Below, in pieces: positions 25,365 to 35,363 of a stretch of DNA of 64,000 nt. This DNA comes from Palsa-506 sp963836355 (GTDB lineage: Bacteria; Actinomycetota; Actinomycetes; Streptosporangiales; Streptosporangiaceae): the NCBI GenBank assembly GCA_963836355.1, contig CAWIJO010000029.1, forward strand, positions 124,001-188,000. Reading direction: 5' to 3'. Both the position numbers and the translations under genes were made by a program. Numbering within the stretch: the stretch's first letter is position 1; every line of letters starts with the position of its first letter. The notes below the pieces were generated by a model. The model was given only the letters and a program-made list of their open reading frames with translations. It was not told where the DNA came from and did no database searches.

Positions 25365-25544
25365 CCCGACGACCTGGGCCAGCAAGGTTTAGCGGTCCGT
25401 CTTTCTCGGACTGCAGCCAGCCGGGAGCGGGGGGGTCGGCTGCGCGGTGTGAGTGCGGCAGGGTCCCTTAACGCTCGCAGGCAAGCCGATCGCCGAGTCT
25501 GCGCTCGAATTGCAACCCGCCGGCCGGTTGCTACTTGGTGGGTC

Positions 25545-25830
25545 AGCTCCTGCGTCTCCGGCGCGTTGCACGGCCCGGTAGCCGATGGAGCGGGCCACGT
25601 TGAACAGATCGGCCAGGTCGGCGGAGGTGTGCTTGCCGCCGCGCCGCAGCTCGACCAGGTGGGCCTCTTGCGCGGGCTTGAGCTTGGGTTGCTTGCCGCG
25701 GAGCCGGCCCTTGGCCTTGGCGACTTTATCCCTTCCCTTGTGCGCATCCGTATCAGGTCGGACTCTAATTCAGAGATCATCGCGAGCACGTTGAACAGCA
25801 GCCGACCGACCGCCCTGTCATCCGCCGCTG
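25545..25830 (-). pseudogene. C-terminal relic of a serine recombinase (resolvase/invertase family)
   Basis: 'DRAVGRLLFNVLAMISELESDLIRMRTREGI' is the end of the resolvase catalytic domain (E helix). After a frame change it continues 'GRLRGKQPKLKPAQEAHLVELRRGGKHTSADLADLFNVARSIGYRAVQRA', the C-terminal HTH. The catalytic N-terminus with the Ser nucleophile is missing. It is flanked on its 5' side by an unidentified short frame ('REKLVVIAAEALAAWLGRLQDASFSRAGRALR') that belongs to something else. Confidence 0.8.
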
Positions 25831-26073
25831 CGGCGGGTACGCAGTGCGCAACGCCCGGCCGGCCCGGCTGAAGGACGCATCCTGTAGCCGGCCCAGCCAG
25901 GCCGCCAGGGCCTCGGCGGCAATGACCACAAGCTTTTCTCGACGGTTACTCCGCATAGGGCTCGTTCTTTCCTCGGGCGCTGTATCTGATGTTCCAGAGG
26001 TAGCCGCCGGGTCGGCAAACGAGCCGCCGTACCTCGGCTGCTGCGGCACGGCGGCGGCACTGCCACATGTCGG

Positions 26074-26409
26074 CTACTTTCCGCGCAGGCCGATCGGATT
26101 GCCTTCCGGGTCAGCGAGCACGCAGATGCGCGCCCCTGGTGCGACCTGACGCGGCGCGTCGCGCTCGGTGGCGCCAGCCGCGAGCACGGTCTCGCGGGCC
26201 GCGTCGAGATCGTCGACATCGGCGAAGGCCACCAGCCCGCCGCCCTCGCCGGCTGGATTGAGACCGACCTCGAAGCCGTTGATGTTGTAGCCGACGTAGT
26301 ACGACTCGTCAGTGTGCGGTGAGCCCAGCAGCGCGCTGTACACGGCCTTGGCGGCATCCAGATCGGACACCGGGATCACCAGGCTACGGATCGTGGGACT
26401 CATCTTCAT
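26074..26409 (-). CDS. VOC (glyoxalase/bleomycin-resistance) family protein (111 aa)
   Basis: One vicinal-oxygen-chelate unit: 'IRSLVIPVSDLDAAKAVYSALLGSPHTDESYYVGYNINGFEVGL' opens the first beta-alpha-beta-beta-beta module, and 'GARICVLADPEGNPIGLRGK' closes the second. Such proteins dimerise and bind a metal or a hydrophobic ligand; the usual paired metal ligands are only partly evident, so a non-enzymatic or unknown activity is possible. The ribosome site GAGGAG lies just before the ATG. It is the last intact gene before a long non-coding stretch and an IS630 element. Confidence 0.88.
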   Translation of the reverse strand: MKMSPTIRSLVIPVSDLDAAKAVYSALLGSPHTDESYYVGYNINGFEVGLNPAGEGGGLVAFADVDDLDAARETVLAAGATERDAPRQVAPGARICVLADPEGNPIGLRGK

Positions 26410-26986
26410 CTCCTCACGGGTAAGGCGGTCACATCGCTGACCGCTGCTGCGCCGATGGTGCCACGCTATTAGCGGATCACCGACCGACGCTTCTCGATTC
26501 CTGATCGACCTGACTGCCGAGCTCAGCGCCAGCTCGTTGCCGCGGCTCAGGATGCCCGGCCGACCGCGGAACGACCGGCCGGTCCGGCGAACTGCCGGGC
26601 CGGCCGATCGCCGGCTACAGCGACCAGAGCCCCATGACGCACCGGGCGCGAGACTTCAGCGGGCGAACGCCGAGTGTGCGACCTGGCTAGCCCCGCAATG
26701 ATCGGCCAGCGCGAACTCACCACTTACTTTCTAACCCGACCCGTCGTTCATGACCTTCAGGATCTGTCACGCACCCTGATCATGGGAGAGCGCCGGTCAC
26801 CGCACGGGGCGTCACGGATGTGCGCCCATTGCCAAGCACCGCTCCCGAGCGATGCTCTTATGTTTGTCAATGGGGTCATATGACATTTCCTGATCTCATT
26901 TCTGGGTTCTGAAAAAGGATGTTGAACGGGCAGCTTGCTGGATTGCGGACAAGACAGGGAAGGTCCACTCGGGTGGGGAAAGCTCT
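26410..26986. other. 577-bp stretch without a recognisable gene
   Basis: Short frames exist (for example a 69-codon plus-strand frame at 26674), but none has motifs or a good ribosome site. It lies between the VOC gene and the IS630 insertion and may hold the VOC promoter at its left end. Confidence 0.5.
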
Positions 26987-26988
26987 TA

Positions 26989-28106
26989 CTAAGGAGTTCG
27001 AAAGTAGCTCGACTTTGATCTTGTGATCTGCGATAATGGAACGTGCGCGAAAATGATGGCCGGAAGCTTGATCACAAGACGCTCGAGGTGCTGCGGATCC
27101 GGGCGGTGGACCAGGTCGGGGAAGGCGCGCATCCGGAGGATGTGGCCGCCGCGCTGGGGCTGCACCGCAAGACGGTGTACGGGTGGCTGGCGAAATACCG
27201 CGAGGGCGGGAAAGGCGCGCTGGCGGCCAGGCCGGTGCCGGGCCGCCCGCCGAAGCTGGCCGGCCCGCAGATGGCCCGGCTTTACGGGCTGATCGCGGGC
27301 CAGGATCCGCGGCAGATGCAGTTCGAGTTCGCGCTGTGGACCCGGGAGATGGTCCGCGAGGTGATCCGCCGCGAGTTCGGCGTCCGGCTCAGCGTGGTTT
27401 CCGTCGGCCGCCTTCTGCGGAAGCTCGGGCTCTCGCCGCAGCGGCCCTTGCACCGCGCCTATCAGCAGAACCCCGGGGCAGTCGAGAAGTGGAAACGCGA
27501 GGAGTACCCCGCCATCCGGGCTCAGGCCGAGGCTGACGGCGCCACGGTCTGGTTCGCGGACGAGGCCGGGATCCGGTCGGATTACCACGCCGGGACCACC
27601 TGGGCGCCTGTGGGGCAGACCCCGGAAGTGCGCAATACCGGCGCCCGGTACTCGGTGAACATGATCTCCGTGGTGTCCGCGAAAGGCGCGCTGCGGTTCG
27701 CGGTCTACGAGGGCAACACGAACGCCGCGGTGTTCATTGATTTCTGCAAGCGGCTGCTGCACGATTCGCCGGGCCCGGTGTACCTGATCGTCGATGGCCA
27801 TCCCGCGCACCGCGCCACCGCCACTAAGAAATTCGCCGCCTCCACCGAAGGCCGGCTGAATCTGTTTTTCCTGCCCGGCTACTCACCCGAGCTCAATCCC
27901 GACGAATGGGTCTGGAAGAACGTCAAGCACGACCGCATCGGCAAGACCGGCGTCACCAGCAAGCAAGACCTCAAATCCAAGGCCATCGGCGCCCTGCGGC
28001 GGCTCCAGAAACGCCCCGCCCTGGTCCGGGCCTTCTTCGCCGACCCGCACCTGCACTACATCACCGCATAACCCGAATCTGGTCGACTTACTTACGCACG
28101 GCTTAG
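26989..28106 (+). mobile_element. IS630-family insertion sequence, apparently intact (1118 bp)
   Basis: Terminal inverted repeats start CTAAG at both ends and agree in about 18 of 24 positions (left 26989-27012, right 28083-28106). The element is flanked by TA on each side (26987-26988 and 28107-28108), the target preference of IS630/Tc1-mariner elements. It encodes one complete transposase. Confidence 0.85.
27043..28071 (+). CDS. IS630-family transposase, intact (342 aa)
   Basis: The N-terminal paired HTH domain ('HPEDVAAALGLHRKTVYGWLAKYREGG', then 'REVIRREFGVRLSVVSVGRLLRKLGLSPQ') is followed by a DDE catalytic core: D in 'VWFADEAGIRSD', D in 'YLIVDGHPAHRA', E in 'YSPELNPDEWVW'. All three acids and the full length are present, and the flanking repeats are good, so the element may still be mobile. 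An ATG a few codons downstream is possible, but the context favours 27043. Confidence 0.93.
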   Translation: MRENDGRKLDHKTLEVLRIRAVDQVGEGAHPEDVAAALGLHRKTVYGWLAKYREGGKGALAARPVPGRPPKLAGPQMARLYGLIAGQDPRQMQFEFALWTREMVREVIRREFGVRLSVVSVGRLLRKLGLSPQRPLHRAYQQNPGAVEKWKREEYPAIRAQAEADGATVWFADEAGIRSDYHAGTTWAPVGQTPEVRNTGARYSVNMISVVSAKGALRFAVYEGNTNAAVFIDFCKRLLHDSPGPVYLIVDGHPAHRATATKKFAASTEGRLNLFFLPGYSPELNPDEWVWKNVKHDRIGKTGVTSKQDLKSKAIGALRRLQKRPALVRAFFADPHLHYITA

Positions 28107-28221
28107 TATGAGGTCACGCCCAGCAGGTCAGATGAGGCCGGGGACGGCCGGCGAATCGTTCGCAGGCCAGCAAGTTCGCGGCAGCCGAATATTGGGTCAG
28201 GCCGTCCCCGGGGTATGGGCG

Positions 28222-29275
28222 TCAGCCGGCGTCAGGGCGCAGGTGCGGGTAGACCTGCCGGGCGACGTACCGCTTCAGGCAGCGGATGATCTCCGCCTTG
28301 GACTTTCCTTCTTTGGTGCGGCGTTCGACGTAGGCGCGGGTGGCGGGGTGGGAGCCCATGCGGGTGAACACGATCCGCCACAGGGCATGGTTGGCCTGCC
28401 GGTCGCCGCCGGGGTTGAGCCGGTGGCGGGTGACTTTCCCCGACGATGCCGGGATGGGGGCGGCCGCGCACAGGTGTGCCCAGGCCGCCTCGGAGCGGAG
28501 CCGCCCGGGATGGTCTCCCGCCGCGATGAGCAGCAGCGCTGCGGTGTTAGGGCCGATCCCGTAGAGGGCGAGCAGGCCGGGAGCGCGGGCGGTGACCAGG
28601 GGGACGATTAGCTCATCGAGGCGCTCGAGCTGGCCGTCCAGGAACACGGCGCGCCGTCCCAGCTCGCGCAGCGCGACGCGGGTCGCATAACCGGCGACGT
28701 CGCCGGGCCGGGGCCGCAGCGGCGTGATCCCGGCCACCAGGGCCGCCGGGGTGTGCTTGGCGAACCGCGTCCGCAGGTCATCGGGGCCGGTCAGGATCAG
28801 GGCCCTGGCCTGGTTGATGGTCCGGGTACGTTCGCCTGCGGCGCTGCGCTTGGCAACCATCAGCGCGCGGATCGCCTCCACGGCGCCGTCGCGGCCCCTG
28901 GGGGCGCCGCGGGCCCGGCCGGACTGGGCGGCCCGGGCAGCGCTGACAGCATCCAGCGGGTCGGACTTACCCTGGCGGCGGCGGTCCTGGCGGTCCGAGC
29001 GGTCCACCTCCACCACGCGGACGCCCGCCGCGGCGACGTGGCGAGCCAGGCCCGCGCCGTAGCTGCCGGTCCCCTCGATCCCGGTCCAGGCACACGGTCC
29101 CGAACCCGCCCAGCCAGCCCAGCAGCCGGGCATAGCCGGCCGTAGTGGCAGGGAACTCCCGGACGCCGAGCAGCCCGCCAACCGGATCAAGCGCGGCCGC
29201 GACGTGCACGTCGGCGTGAGTGTCCACCCCGCCTGTGATGACGCGTGTTTCAGCGCGTGTCTCTACGATGGTCAA
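28222..29275 (-). pseudogene. IS110-family transposase with one frameshift
   Basis: The 5' part 'ITGGVDTHADVHVAAALDPVGGLLG' carries the first Asp of the DEDD (RuvC-like) site. At about 29,090 the frame shifts by one base, and the other frame continues 'GIEGTGSYGAGLARHVAAAGVRVVEVDRSDRQDRRRQGKSDPLDAVSAARAA' with Glu and the last two Asps. The C-terminal Transposase_20 domain is complete ('GIGPNTAALLLIAAGDHPGRLRSEAAWAHLCAAAPIPASSGK...') to a stop at 28222. Apart from the frameshift it looks fresh, so a sequencing error cannot be excluded. Confidence 0.88.
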
Positions 29276-29622
29276 TGCCGTCCCTTTCTCTGGTGAGGGA
29301 TGGCACGCACCCGCTGGCCGTCGGACCTGTGAACCCCGGCCTCTGATCCAGGCCAGGCAGATCAGACCGGCAGCGCCGGTGGGTGCCAGAAACCTGGGAC
29401 CCGGCCGACAGATCGTCTCGCAGGACAGCCCGAGCGGCGTCAGCCGAATCGGAGGTCAGGCCGGGACCCAGGCCTCCGACCCTACGCCCGCACCACCGCA
29501 AAACCGCGCAAGCAGGGCCGGAAGCACTATCCACAGTCTCCCTGCCGAATCGGCGCTCTCTGACGGTATATATGGCCGACGCCGACACGCGCGCGGATCG
29601 AGCATTTATGCTCGTCCGAGCA

Positions 29623-30297
29623 TCAGTACAGAGTGGTGACAGTGAGCAGAAACCCCGAAATCGTTCCCAATCCTCCGACTGTGAAGGCGCTGATCGAGAC
29701 CATGTGGTCTCGGACGATTTGGCGAGGATCGAAGCCGGGGTAGAGAATAACCTTCTCGGGTTCGGCGTCTCCGTCGCGAATGGCAAGTAGCGAGAATCCC
29801 ACCGCCGCGTAGGCGGGATATGCGACAGGCATCACGAGGACGGTGTAGATGACGACCGCACCGAACCACGATAGGCCAATGACGACCGCAGCGAAGAGTC
29901 CGAGCATCGAAATGATGAACGAGAAGACCTCTGTCAGCCAATGTGACGACGCATAGTCCAGCCTCGTAGCCCGCCTTACGGCTTCCCACGGAGGCCGACC
30001 GTAGAGAAGAGCGATCCCGAAGCTTGCGAAGAGGCCAAGTAGCATAAAGTTACCGCTGAGGAACTGCCGAGGGATGGGCGCGGTGATCTTATCAATGAGT
30101 GACTCCGGGAGAGCCTTCCGAAGTTCGGTGGTGCTCAAGAGGCCGGTCGCGAGCGCGGAAATCCCAACGAGCGCGAACCAAAGCCCGGCGTGGTCTTGCC
30201 ATGAACCACTAGGCCAGATGAAAACCAGCCAGATGTCGAACGCGAGAAACCCCGAGAAGACGAGGAGCGCGCAGGGAACGAAAAGCCGGCTATTCAT
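29623..30297 (-). CDS. Integral membrane protein of unknown function (224 aa)
   Basis: From ATG 30297 the protein starts MNSRLFVPCALLVFSGF and has about six hydrophobic helices, with a soluble loop 'IRDGDAEPEKVILYPGFDPRQIVRDHM' before the last one. The longer open frame upstream (to 30567) encodes an arginine-rich, non-membrane tail that is not credible. The AT-richer codon use differs from the neighbouring IS elements. No family was recognised. It stands alone between an IS110 and a region of decay. Confidence 0.65.
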   Translation of the reverse strand: MNSRLFVPCALLVFSGFLAFDIWLVFIWPSGSWQDHAGLWFALVGISALATGLLSTTELRKALPESLIDKITAPIPRQFLSGNFMLLGLFASFGIALLYGRPPWEAVRRATRLDYASSHWLTEVFSFIISMLGLFAAVVIGLSWFGAVVIYTVLVMPVAYPAYAAVGFSLLAIRDGDAEPEKVILYPGFDPRQIVRDHMVSISAFTVGGLGTISGFLLTVTTLY

Positions 30298-31003
30298 TGC
30301 TGGCCGGTACTGGCACCGAAGGGTGGACCCCCATCGGCAGAGCTGGGCTCTCGCTCGCCGGATCCGTTCGAAATGCGCCCCTGGAGGCGATGACCTGGCG
30401 CGCGTTCTTGGGCGCCAGCGAGTAGCAGCGAGCCGCAGATACGCCAGCTTCGTTATCGCGTTCTCGTGCCATCGTCCAACCTCCAGCTCAACCGAGGACC
30501 GCTCCGCTCCTCCATAACCGGTAGCAAACCGTCGGACGAGTCTCTCCCTGGCGGCCCCGTGCGTCAATCGACCCGGCCGCAGGTCACCACCGCGGTGCGG
30601 CTCCTCCCGCCGATGGCCACCGTGGTTGGAGACACGGCAGGCGATTTCGAAGTCTCCATATTCACCTAACAGAGTGGCCCTCGAAACGGCCGACGGCCCT
30701 CCAAGCAGCCCCGCCTTCCGAACACGACGGACTCAAGCCGGCCACGGGCAGATCCGGCAGGCGCCGGCGCAACGCGCGAGCTCATGACGCGCCAGATCGA
30801 CCGGGTCTGCATGGCTCAAGGGTGAGCGCCAAGGACCGCGTGGCCGCCCAGATCGAACGCCTCTCTGTATCGAAGTCAAGGTCGAGTGCTGATGGGATGG
30901 CGCCTGGCGTGAGTGTCCTTCCCCGCTGCGGGGCATTATCGGCTCGCGGGCGGCCGCGTCGAGGACGCCCTGCGGGCGCCGCTGCGCGGCCGGGCTGCGA
31001 TTC
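30298..31003. other. About 700 bp without an intact gene
   Basis: Contains the promoter side of the membrane-protein gene and, from about 30,900, the decayed 5' part of the YCII-like remnant that follows. No other recognisable motif on either strand. Confidence 0.45.
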
Positions 31004-31150
31004 ATGCTCATCGACGTGCCCTCACGCGAGGAGGCGCTGCGGTGGGCTGCCAAGATCGCCGTCGCCTGCCGCTGCGCGCAAGAGGTCCGGGAGATCGGGG
31101 CCGACCCCGAACTCGACGCGATGCTCCGCCAGGCTGATAGCCGACGCTGA
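31004..31150 (+). pseudogene. C-terminal relic of a YCII-related (DGPF) protein
   Basis: The frame 31004-31150 reads MLIDVPSREEALRWAAKIAV, then 'ACRCAQEVREIGADPELDAMLRQADSRR' and a stop, which resembles the C-terminal third of YCII-like proteins ('...DVxSxEEALEWAAKxPxA..GxVEVRPL'). The N-terminal part with the DGPF-type motif is not present in any frame. YCII proteins accompany ECF sigma factors in actinomycetes; an intact paralogue with its sigma factor lies at 46.4-48.0 kb. Confidence 0.6.
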
Positions 31151-31310
31151 CGTCCCGGCTGCGTTTGATCGAAGGCGACCCGCAGCGCTAGAGCAGGACT
31201 TGCCTTGGCGGTGGTCTGACAACGCGGGTCTGCGCATCGACCTGAGCCGGGGACGCGGGGCAGCGCCTTGATCTGCCCCGGGCTTTCCGGACAGCGTATT
31301 TGTGGTTAAT

Positions 31311-32222
31311 TCACGCTGCGGACTGCCGTTCCAGGTATTCCTCGCGGACCTGCCGTGGGGTTCGGTACTGAAGCCCGGAGTGCCTGCGCTTCGAATTGTA
31401 CCAGAATTCGATGTACCTCACAACATCCCGGCGCGCGTGCTCACGAGTCGGATACTGGGTCCGGTGGACGCGCTCGTTCTTCAGCGCGGCGAAGAACGAT
31501 TCGGCCATGGCATTATCGTAGCAGATCCCGGTGCGCCCGACCGAATGCCGAAGGTTGTATTTCCTGAGCGTCCCGGCGAACTGCCGGGATGTGTAGTTGC
31601 TGCCGCGGTCGGAGTGGAAGATAGCATTCCCGGCGAGAGGATAATTGCGGGCGGCCATCTCGATGGCCCTCTCGATGAGCGGCGTCTTGTAGTTATCGTC
31701 CGTAGCCCACCCGATCACTTCCTTCGTATGACAGTCGATAACCGTCGCCAAATAGAGCCAGCCCTGCCAGGTCGGAATATAGGTTATGTCGCCTACCATT
31801 TTCTCGCCCGGCGCGCCGGCCGTGAAATCCCGGTTCACGAGATCGGGAATGTCATGCTCCTGGCCGTCGCCCTCGGTGAGGCTGAACCGCCACGGCCGCG
31901 GCTGGCAAGCCTGCAGGCCCAGCTCGCGCATCACCGACCGCACCAGCTCCGGCCCGGCCGGCACGCCCCAGGCCACCAGGTCCGTGTGCACCCGCCGGTA
32001 CCCGTACGTCCCATCCGATTCATCGAATGACTTCCGCACGATCAAAGCGAGTTCCCCGCGCCTTTTCGCCGTCGCCGATTCCGGCGCGTTCCGCCATTCG
32101 TAGAACCCGGACCGCGACACCTCCATCCACCTGCACATTTGCACGACCGACGGCACGTACCGCTCATCTGATTCCTGGTAAGCCGCATACTCCGCGTCGA
32201 TGAACTCGAATTTCTCGGTCAC
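31311..32222 (-). CDS. IS3-family transposase orfB, intact (303 aa)
   Basis: Complete rve-type catalytic subunit: D in 'EKMVGDITYIPT', D in 'AIFHSDRGSNYTS', E in 'DNAMAESFFAALKNERVHRT'. The HTH_21 region 'VSRSGFYEWRNAPESATAKRR' and 'GTYGYRRVHTDL' precede it. The start overlaps orfA by ATGA, as for a programmed -1 frameshift pair. Distinct in sequence from the other two IS3 elements in the window. Confidence 0.93.
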   Translation of the reverse strand: MTEKFEFIDAEYAAYQESDERYVPSVVQMCRWMEVSRSGFYEWRNAPESATAKRRGELALIVRKSFDESDGTYGYRRVHTDLVAWGVPAGPELVRSVMRELGLQACQPRPWRFSLTEGDGQEHDIPDLVNRDFTAGAPGEKMVGDITYIPTWQGWLYLATVIDCHTKEVIGWATDDNYKTPLIERAIEMAARNYPLAGNAIFHSDRGSNYTSRQFAGTLRKYNLRHSVGRTGICYDNAMAESFFAALKNERVHRTQYPTREHARRDVVRYIEFWYNSKRRHSGLQYRTPRQVREEYLERQSAA

Positions 32223-32509
32223 CGATGGTCGCGGGCGAAGTATGCCGCGGCTTTTTTCAGGAACTCGAGCTCCATCCTCTGTTCCCGGGTTTCCCGCTCG
32301 AGCTCGCGCAGCCGCGCGCGCTCATTCACGGTTAGCGGCGGTTCTTCGCCGGCATGATCACGGCGGTAGACGCTCACCCAGTTACCGAGTGTGCCTTCGT
32401 TGATACCGAGCTCCTTCGCCACTCGGGCGATCGGACGCGACGTCTCGATCACCATCTTCACGGCTTCATCTTTGAATTCCGGTGAGAAGCTCTTCTTCGG
32501 TCGAGGCAA
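32219..32509 (-). CDS. IS3-family transposase orfA, intact (96 aa)
   Basis: An HTH_Tnp_1 protein: 'FSPEFKDEAVKMVIETSRPIARVAKELGINEGTLGNWVSVYRRD', then the coiled coil 'ARLRELERETREQRMELEFLKKAAAYF'. The C-terminus overlaps orfB. Its gene begins about 40 bp inside the right inverted repeat. Confidence 0.93.
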   Translation of the reverse strand: MPRPKKSFSPEFKDEAVKMVIETSRPIARVAKELGINEGTLGNWVSVYRRDHAGEEPPLTVNERARLRELERETREQRMELEFLKKAAAYFARDHR

Positions 32510-32864
32510 TTACTTCACCTTTCCAGACGTCCATCCTATTGGATGGACTGTCCGGAAGCTTCGGGGCACCCCACCTCTTGGACTGGACGTGAAGCCCGGT
32601 CCTCCTGGCTGACCGGTCGCCGCAACCACTGATCGCCCGGTGGAGCGACAGCCAGGCCCGTCGCGAGCGAGTGTGCGCGCGCTCATCGGCAGATCCAGAG
32701 CGCTGGCAGGACCGTTGGGCTGCGGGAGTGACCGGACGCAGAACATCCAGTACGGCGCGGCGCGAGCCAGCCGTCTGGGCGACCAGGTTGCCGCGCATAG
32801 CGGCGGTTCGCGAGTGACCTTTCGCGTTCGCTCCCGGTGATCTGCGTTTGTGCCGTCGCCCAGT

Positions 32865-33052
32865 CGGCAGACGCTGAACAGGCGCAGATGATGCTGGTGG
32901 CACCAGCTGGCGAACTGGCGCAGATCCAGTCCGTACGCTTCACGGGTAAGGCCGCTGTAACCGGCCAGGAAACCGGCTAACGCGAGCCGCTCGGTGTTGC
33001 CGAACACCGGCGCAGCAGGCATCAGAGCAGTAGATGGGATCGTGGTAGCCAT
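32865..33052 (-). pseudogene. N-terminal relic of a tyrosine recombinase (copy A)
   Basis: MATTIPSTALMPAAPVFGNT is followed by 'ERLALAGFLAGYSGLTREAYGLDLRQFASWCHQHHLRLFSV', the SAM-like core-binding domain of a phage-type integrase. After 'LFSV' the homology to the copy at 45.9 kb ends. The catalytic domain is absent. About 150 bp upstream of its ATG are shared with the other copy, including a CCGGG...CCCGG hairpin around 33,060-33,085, so both copies descend from one element. Confidence 0.8.
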
Positions 33053-33240
33053 CGGGCACCTCCGGGATCGGGCTGAGACCCGGAGGCTGGGCCGGCCAGG
33101 CCCCAGCGAATGACGAGAATCTCACGGTAAGACGACTGTGACCGTTACACCAGGTCACGACAATGACGGCGCCACGAAACCCGCTTCCTCACCCGCTGCC
33201 GCGCCCGAGCGCCGACTCGGTGCGTTTCCGCTGACAACCT

Positions 33241-35209
33241 CTAGGACGGCTGTGAACAAGGCTGGTCGACGGGCCGTCTCTGTTCGCTTTGTGGGCTGGA
33301 CATGGGGGTGACAGGTTCGGGCTCGTCCCGGTTTTCGTGGGTAGCGCCGCGTAGTGGGCTGCTGAGGGGCCTTCCCAGGCCGGACCAGGGGCTGGGGAAG
33401 GCGGCGGAAGGGGTGCCCGGGCCGGTCAGGCCAGGGCCCAGGCCCCGCCGGTGCGGGTCAGGCCGGCCTTGACCAGGGTCCGCAGGTTCAGCCCGGCGCA
33501 CCTGTTGTGGAGCCAGCCGTTGTTCTTGGCGGTGCCGATGTAACGGAGCCGGACCCGGCGGCCGTTCTGGGTGGCGGTCCAGGCGATGGTCCGCTCGATC
33601 GACGCCCGGGTCGGGTAGGCGCGCTTGAACTCCTCGGTGCGGGCCTGGGTCCGGGCGGCGCGCAGCAGCCCGTCGTGCGGGTGGATGGTCATGGACCGGC
33701 CATCTTTGGCCGTGGTGCACAGGCGGCGCAGCGGGCAGGCCGCGCAGGCGGCGCCGAAGGTGACGGTCCTGGCCGGGCTCATCTGCCGGGTGGCACCGTC
33801 CGGGCAGGTGACGGTGCCCTGCTCCTCATCGACGGTGAAGTCCTCGCAGGTGAACCCGCCGGGCACCGCGGGCCGCAGCGGCCCGGGCTTGATGACGGTG
33901 TCGTGCCCGGCGTCGCGGTAGTCAGCGCGGGCCTGGCCGCTGCCGTAAGCCGAATCGCCGTAGACCTCAAGCCTCGCGTCCGGCCCTTGCCTGGCTTCCG
34001 CCCCGGCGCCGGCCTGCGGCTGCGCATCGTCCGTGCCGCCCGCTGGCGCGCTCTCCCGCCTCGCACCCGGCACCGGGCCCGCGGGGCCGCCGTCGTCGGC
34101 GGCGGGCGGGCCCGGGCGGAACCGGTCGCGGGCGGCCATCTTGACGCCGTTCTCCGCATCGGCGCTGCCTTCCCCGGCGGCCATCGTCATCTCGCAGCCG
34201 GTGATCAGCCCGGTGTCCGGCTCGGCGGCCACATGCCCGCGGAACCCGTCGCGGCGCTTTGACTTGCTCTTGCGGGTGTGCCGCGCCTCCCGGTCGACGG
34301 TGCTGATGACCCGGCCGGGAGCGACCTTGCGGGCGATCCGCCACCGCCCGTTCGTGCCGTCGGAGTCCCCGGCGGGCTCCACGTCCTGGCCGGCGACCAG
34401 CGCCAGCAGCCCCAGCGCATCCGCCCGGGCAGCCTCCCGCTGCGGCGCATCCGGGCCCGCCAGCTCCGCGAGCACTGCCAGCGCGTCATTCACCAGGGCG
34501 CTGACCAGGGCCGCCTTCGCGGCCGGATCGTCCCAGCCGATGCCCGGCTTGCCGGGCCTGGAGTAATCCAGCTTGCACACCGCCGCGATCACCTCCGCCG
34601 CGCCGTCCACCACCCGCGCGACCTTGCGCATCGCGGCCACCAGCTGGGTGACGGTGTCCTGGGTCGCCACGGCGTCGTCGAGCACCGTCGAGTCCGCGCA
34701 CCGCTTGCGGCGGCCGGCCAGGATCCCCGTTTCCGCGATCACCGCCGCGACCGCGCCGAACACCCGGCCCGGGTGGGACGAGGCGGCGATCGCCGCCGCC
34801 AGTACACCAGCGTCGACGGGTCAAACGACATCTGGGTCAGCGACCGGCCGCACGCCACCTTCCACCGGATATCGAACTTCAGCGCGTCCGCCGTCTGCGG
34901 ATCGGACAGGTCATGCAGCTCCTTCAGCACCAGCACCGCCCCCACCAGGTCCGCCGGCAGTGACGGCCGCCCGGTCCGCGACGGGAACAGGTCCGCGGTG
35001 AAGCTGCCGGGGAACAGCTCCGCCCGGTGCTCAGCCAGGAACGCGAACACGCTGCCCGGCGGGACCAGGTGCCCGGCGATCATCTCGGCGTCCAGCAGCT
35101 CCCTGCCCAGCCGTGATCTTCCCTGCATGAGAAGATCATCCCAGATCTTCGAACACAATGCCGGCAGAAACGCCCGGAAGGACCGGTCAGTCATTCAGAG
35201 CCGTCCTAG
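33241..35209 (-). mobile_element. IS1182-family insertion sequence with CTAG target duplication
   Basis: The inverted ends GACGGCTgTGAA (33245-33256) and TTCAgAGCCGTC (35194-35205) differ at one position, and each is bordered by the palindrome CTAG (33241-33244, 35206-35209), a 4-bp palindromic target typical of IS1182. The transposase inside carries a single frameshift. Confidence 0.8.
33426..35128 (-). pseudogene. IS1182-family transposase, one frameshift
   Basis: The N-terminal part (from about 35128, 'MQGRSRLGRELLDAEMIAGHLVPPGSVFAFLAEHRAELFP') ends in 'FDPSTLVYWRRR' at about 34,790, where the frame slips by one. The downstream frame carries 'RKRCADSTVLDDAV' (first Asp), 'RLEVYGDSAYGSGQARADY' (second Asp), a cysteine cluster 'CAACPLRRLC', and 'YPTRASIERTIAWTATQNGRRVRLRYIGTAKNNGWL' (Glu). 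Everything except the slip is full length, so this could be a recent mutation or a sequencing error. Confidence 0.87.
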
Positions 35210-35363
35210 GCCGTGGTCTGCGCGCAATAGACCAGTTCTGTGCTTTTGACGCCGATCAGCGCATCAGGGCGTGCGGCTAGCGGATCGGCGGCGGGGAGGA
35301 CAGGGATTCACAACCCCGCCGTCCTGGCACGGGGTGTCAGTACCCCGGTGGATACTGCCCGGC

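Larger units (their letters stand above)
31274..32568 (-). mobile_element. IS3-family insertion sequence, intact (1295 bp)
   Basis: The ends TGCCCCGggctTTCCGGACAG (left, 31274-31294) and its inverted counterpart (right, 32548-32568) match in 17 of 21 positions and enclose intact orfA and orfB. No clear target duplication could be seen. It sits beside an integrase remnant whose homology stops about 300 bp away. Confidence 0.85.

Noticed and set aside
24522..25385. Minus-strand frame of 287 codons
   Set aside because: Antisense of the MBL hydrolase, whose HxHxDH and other metal motifs are all in the plus-strand frame.
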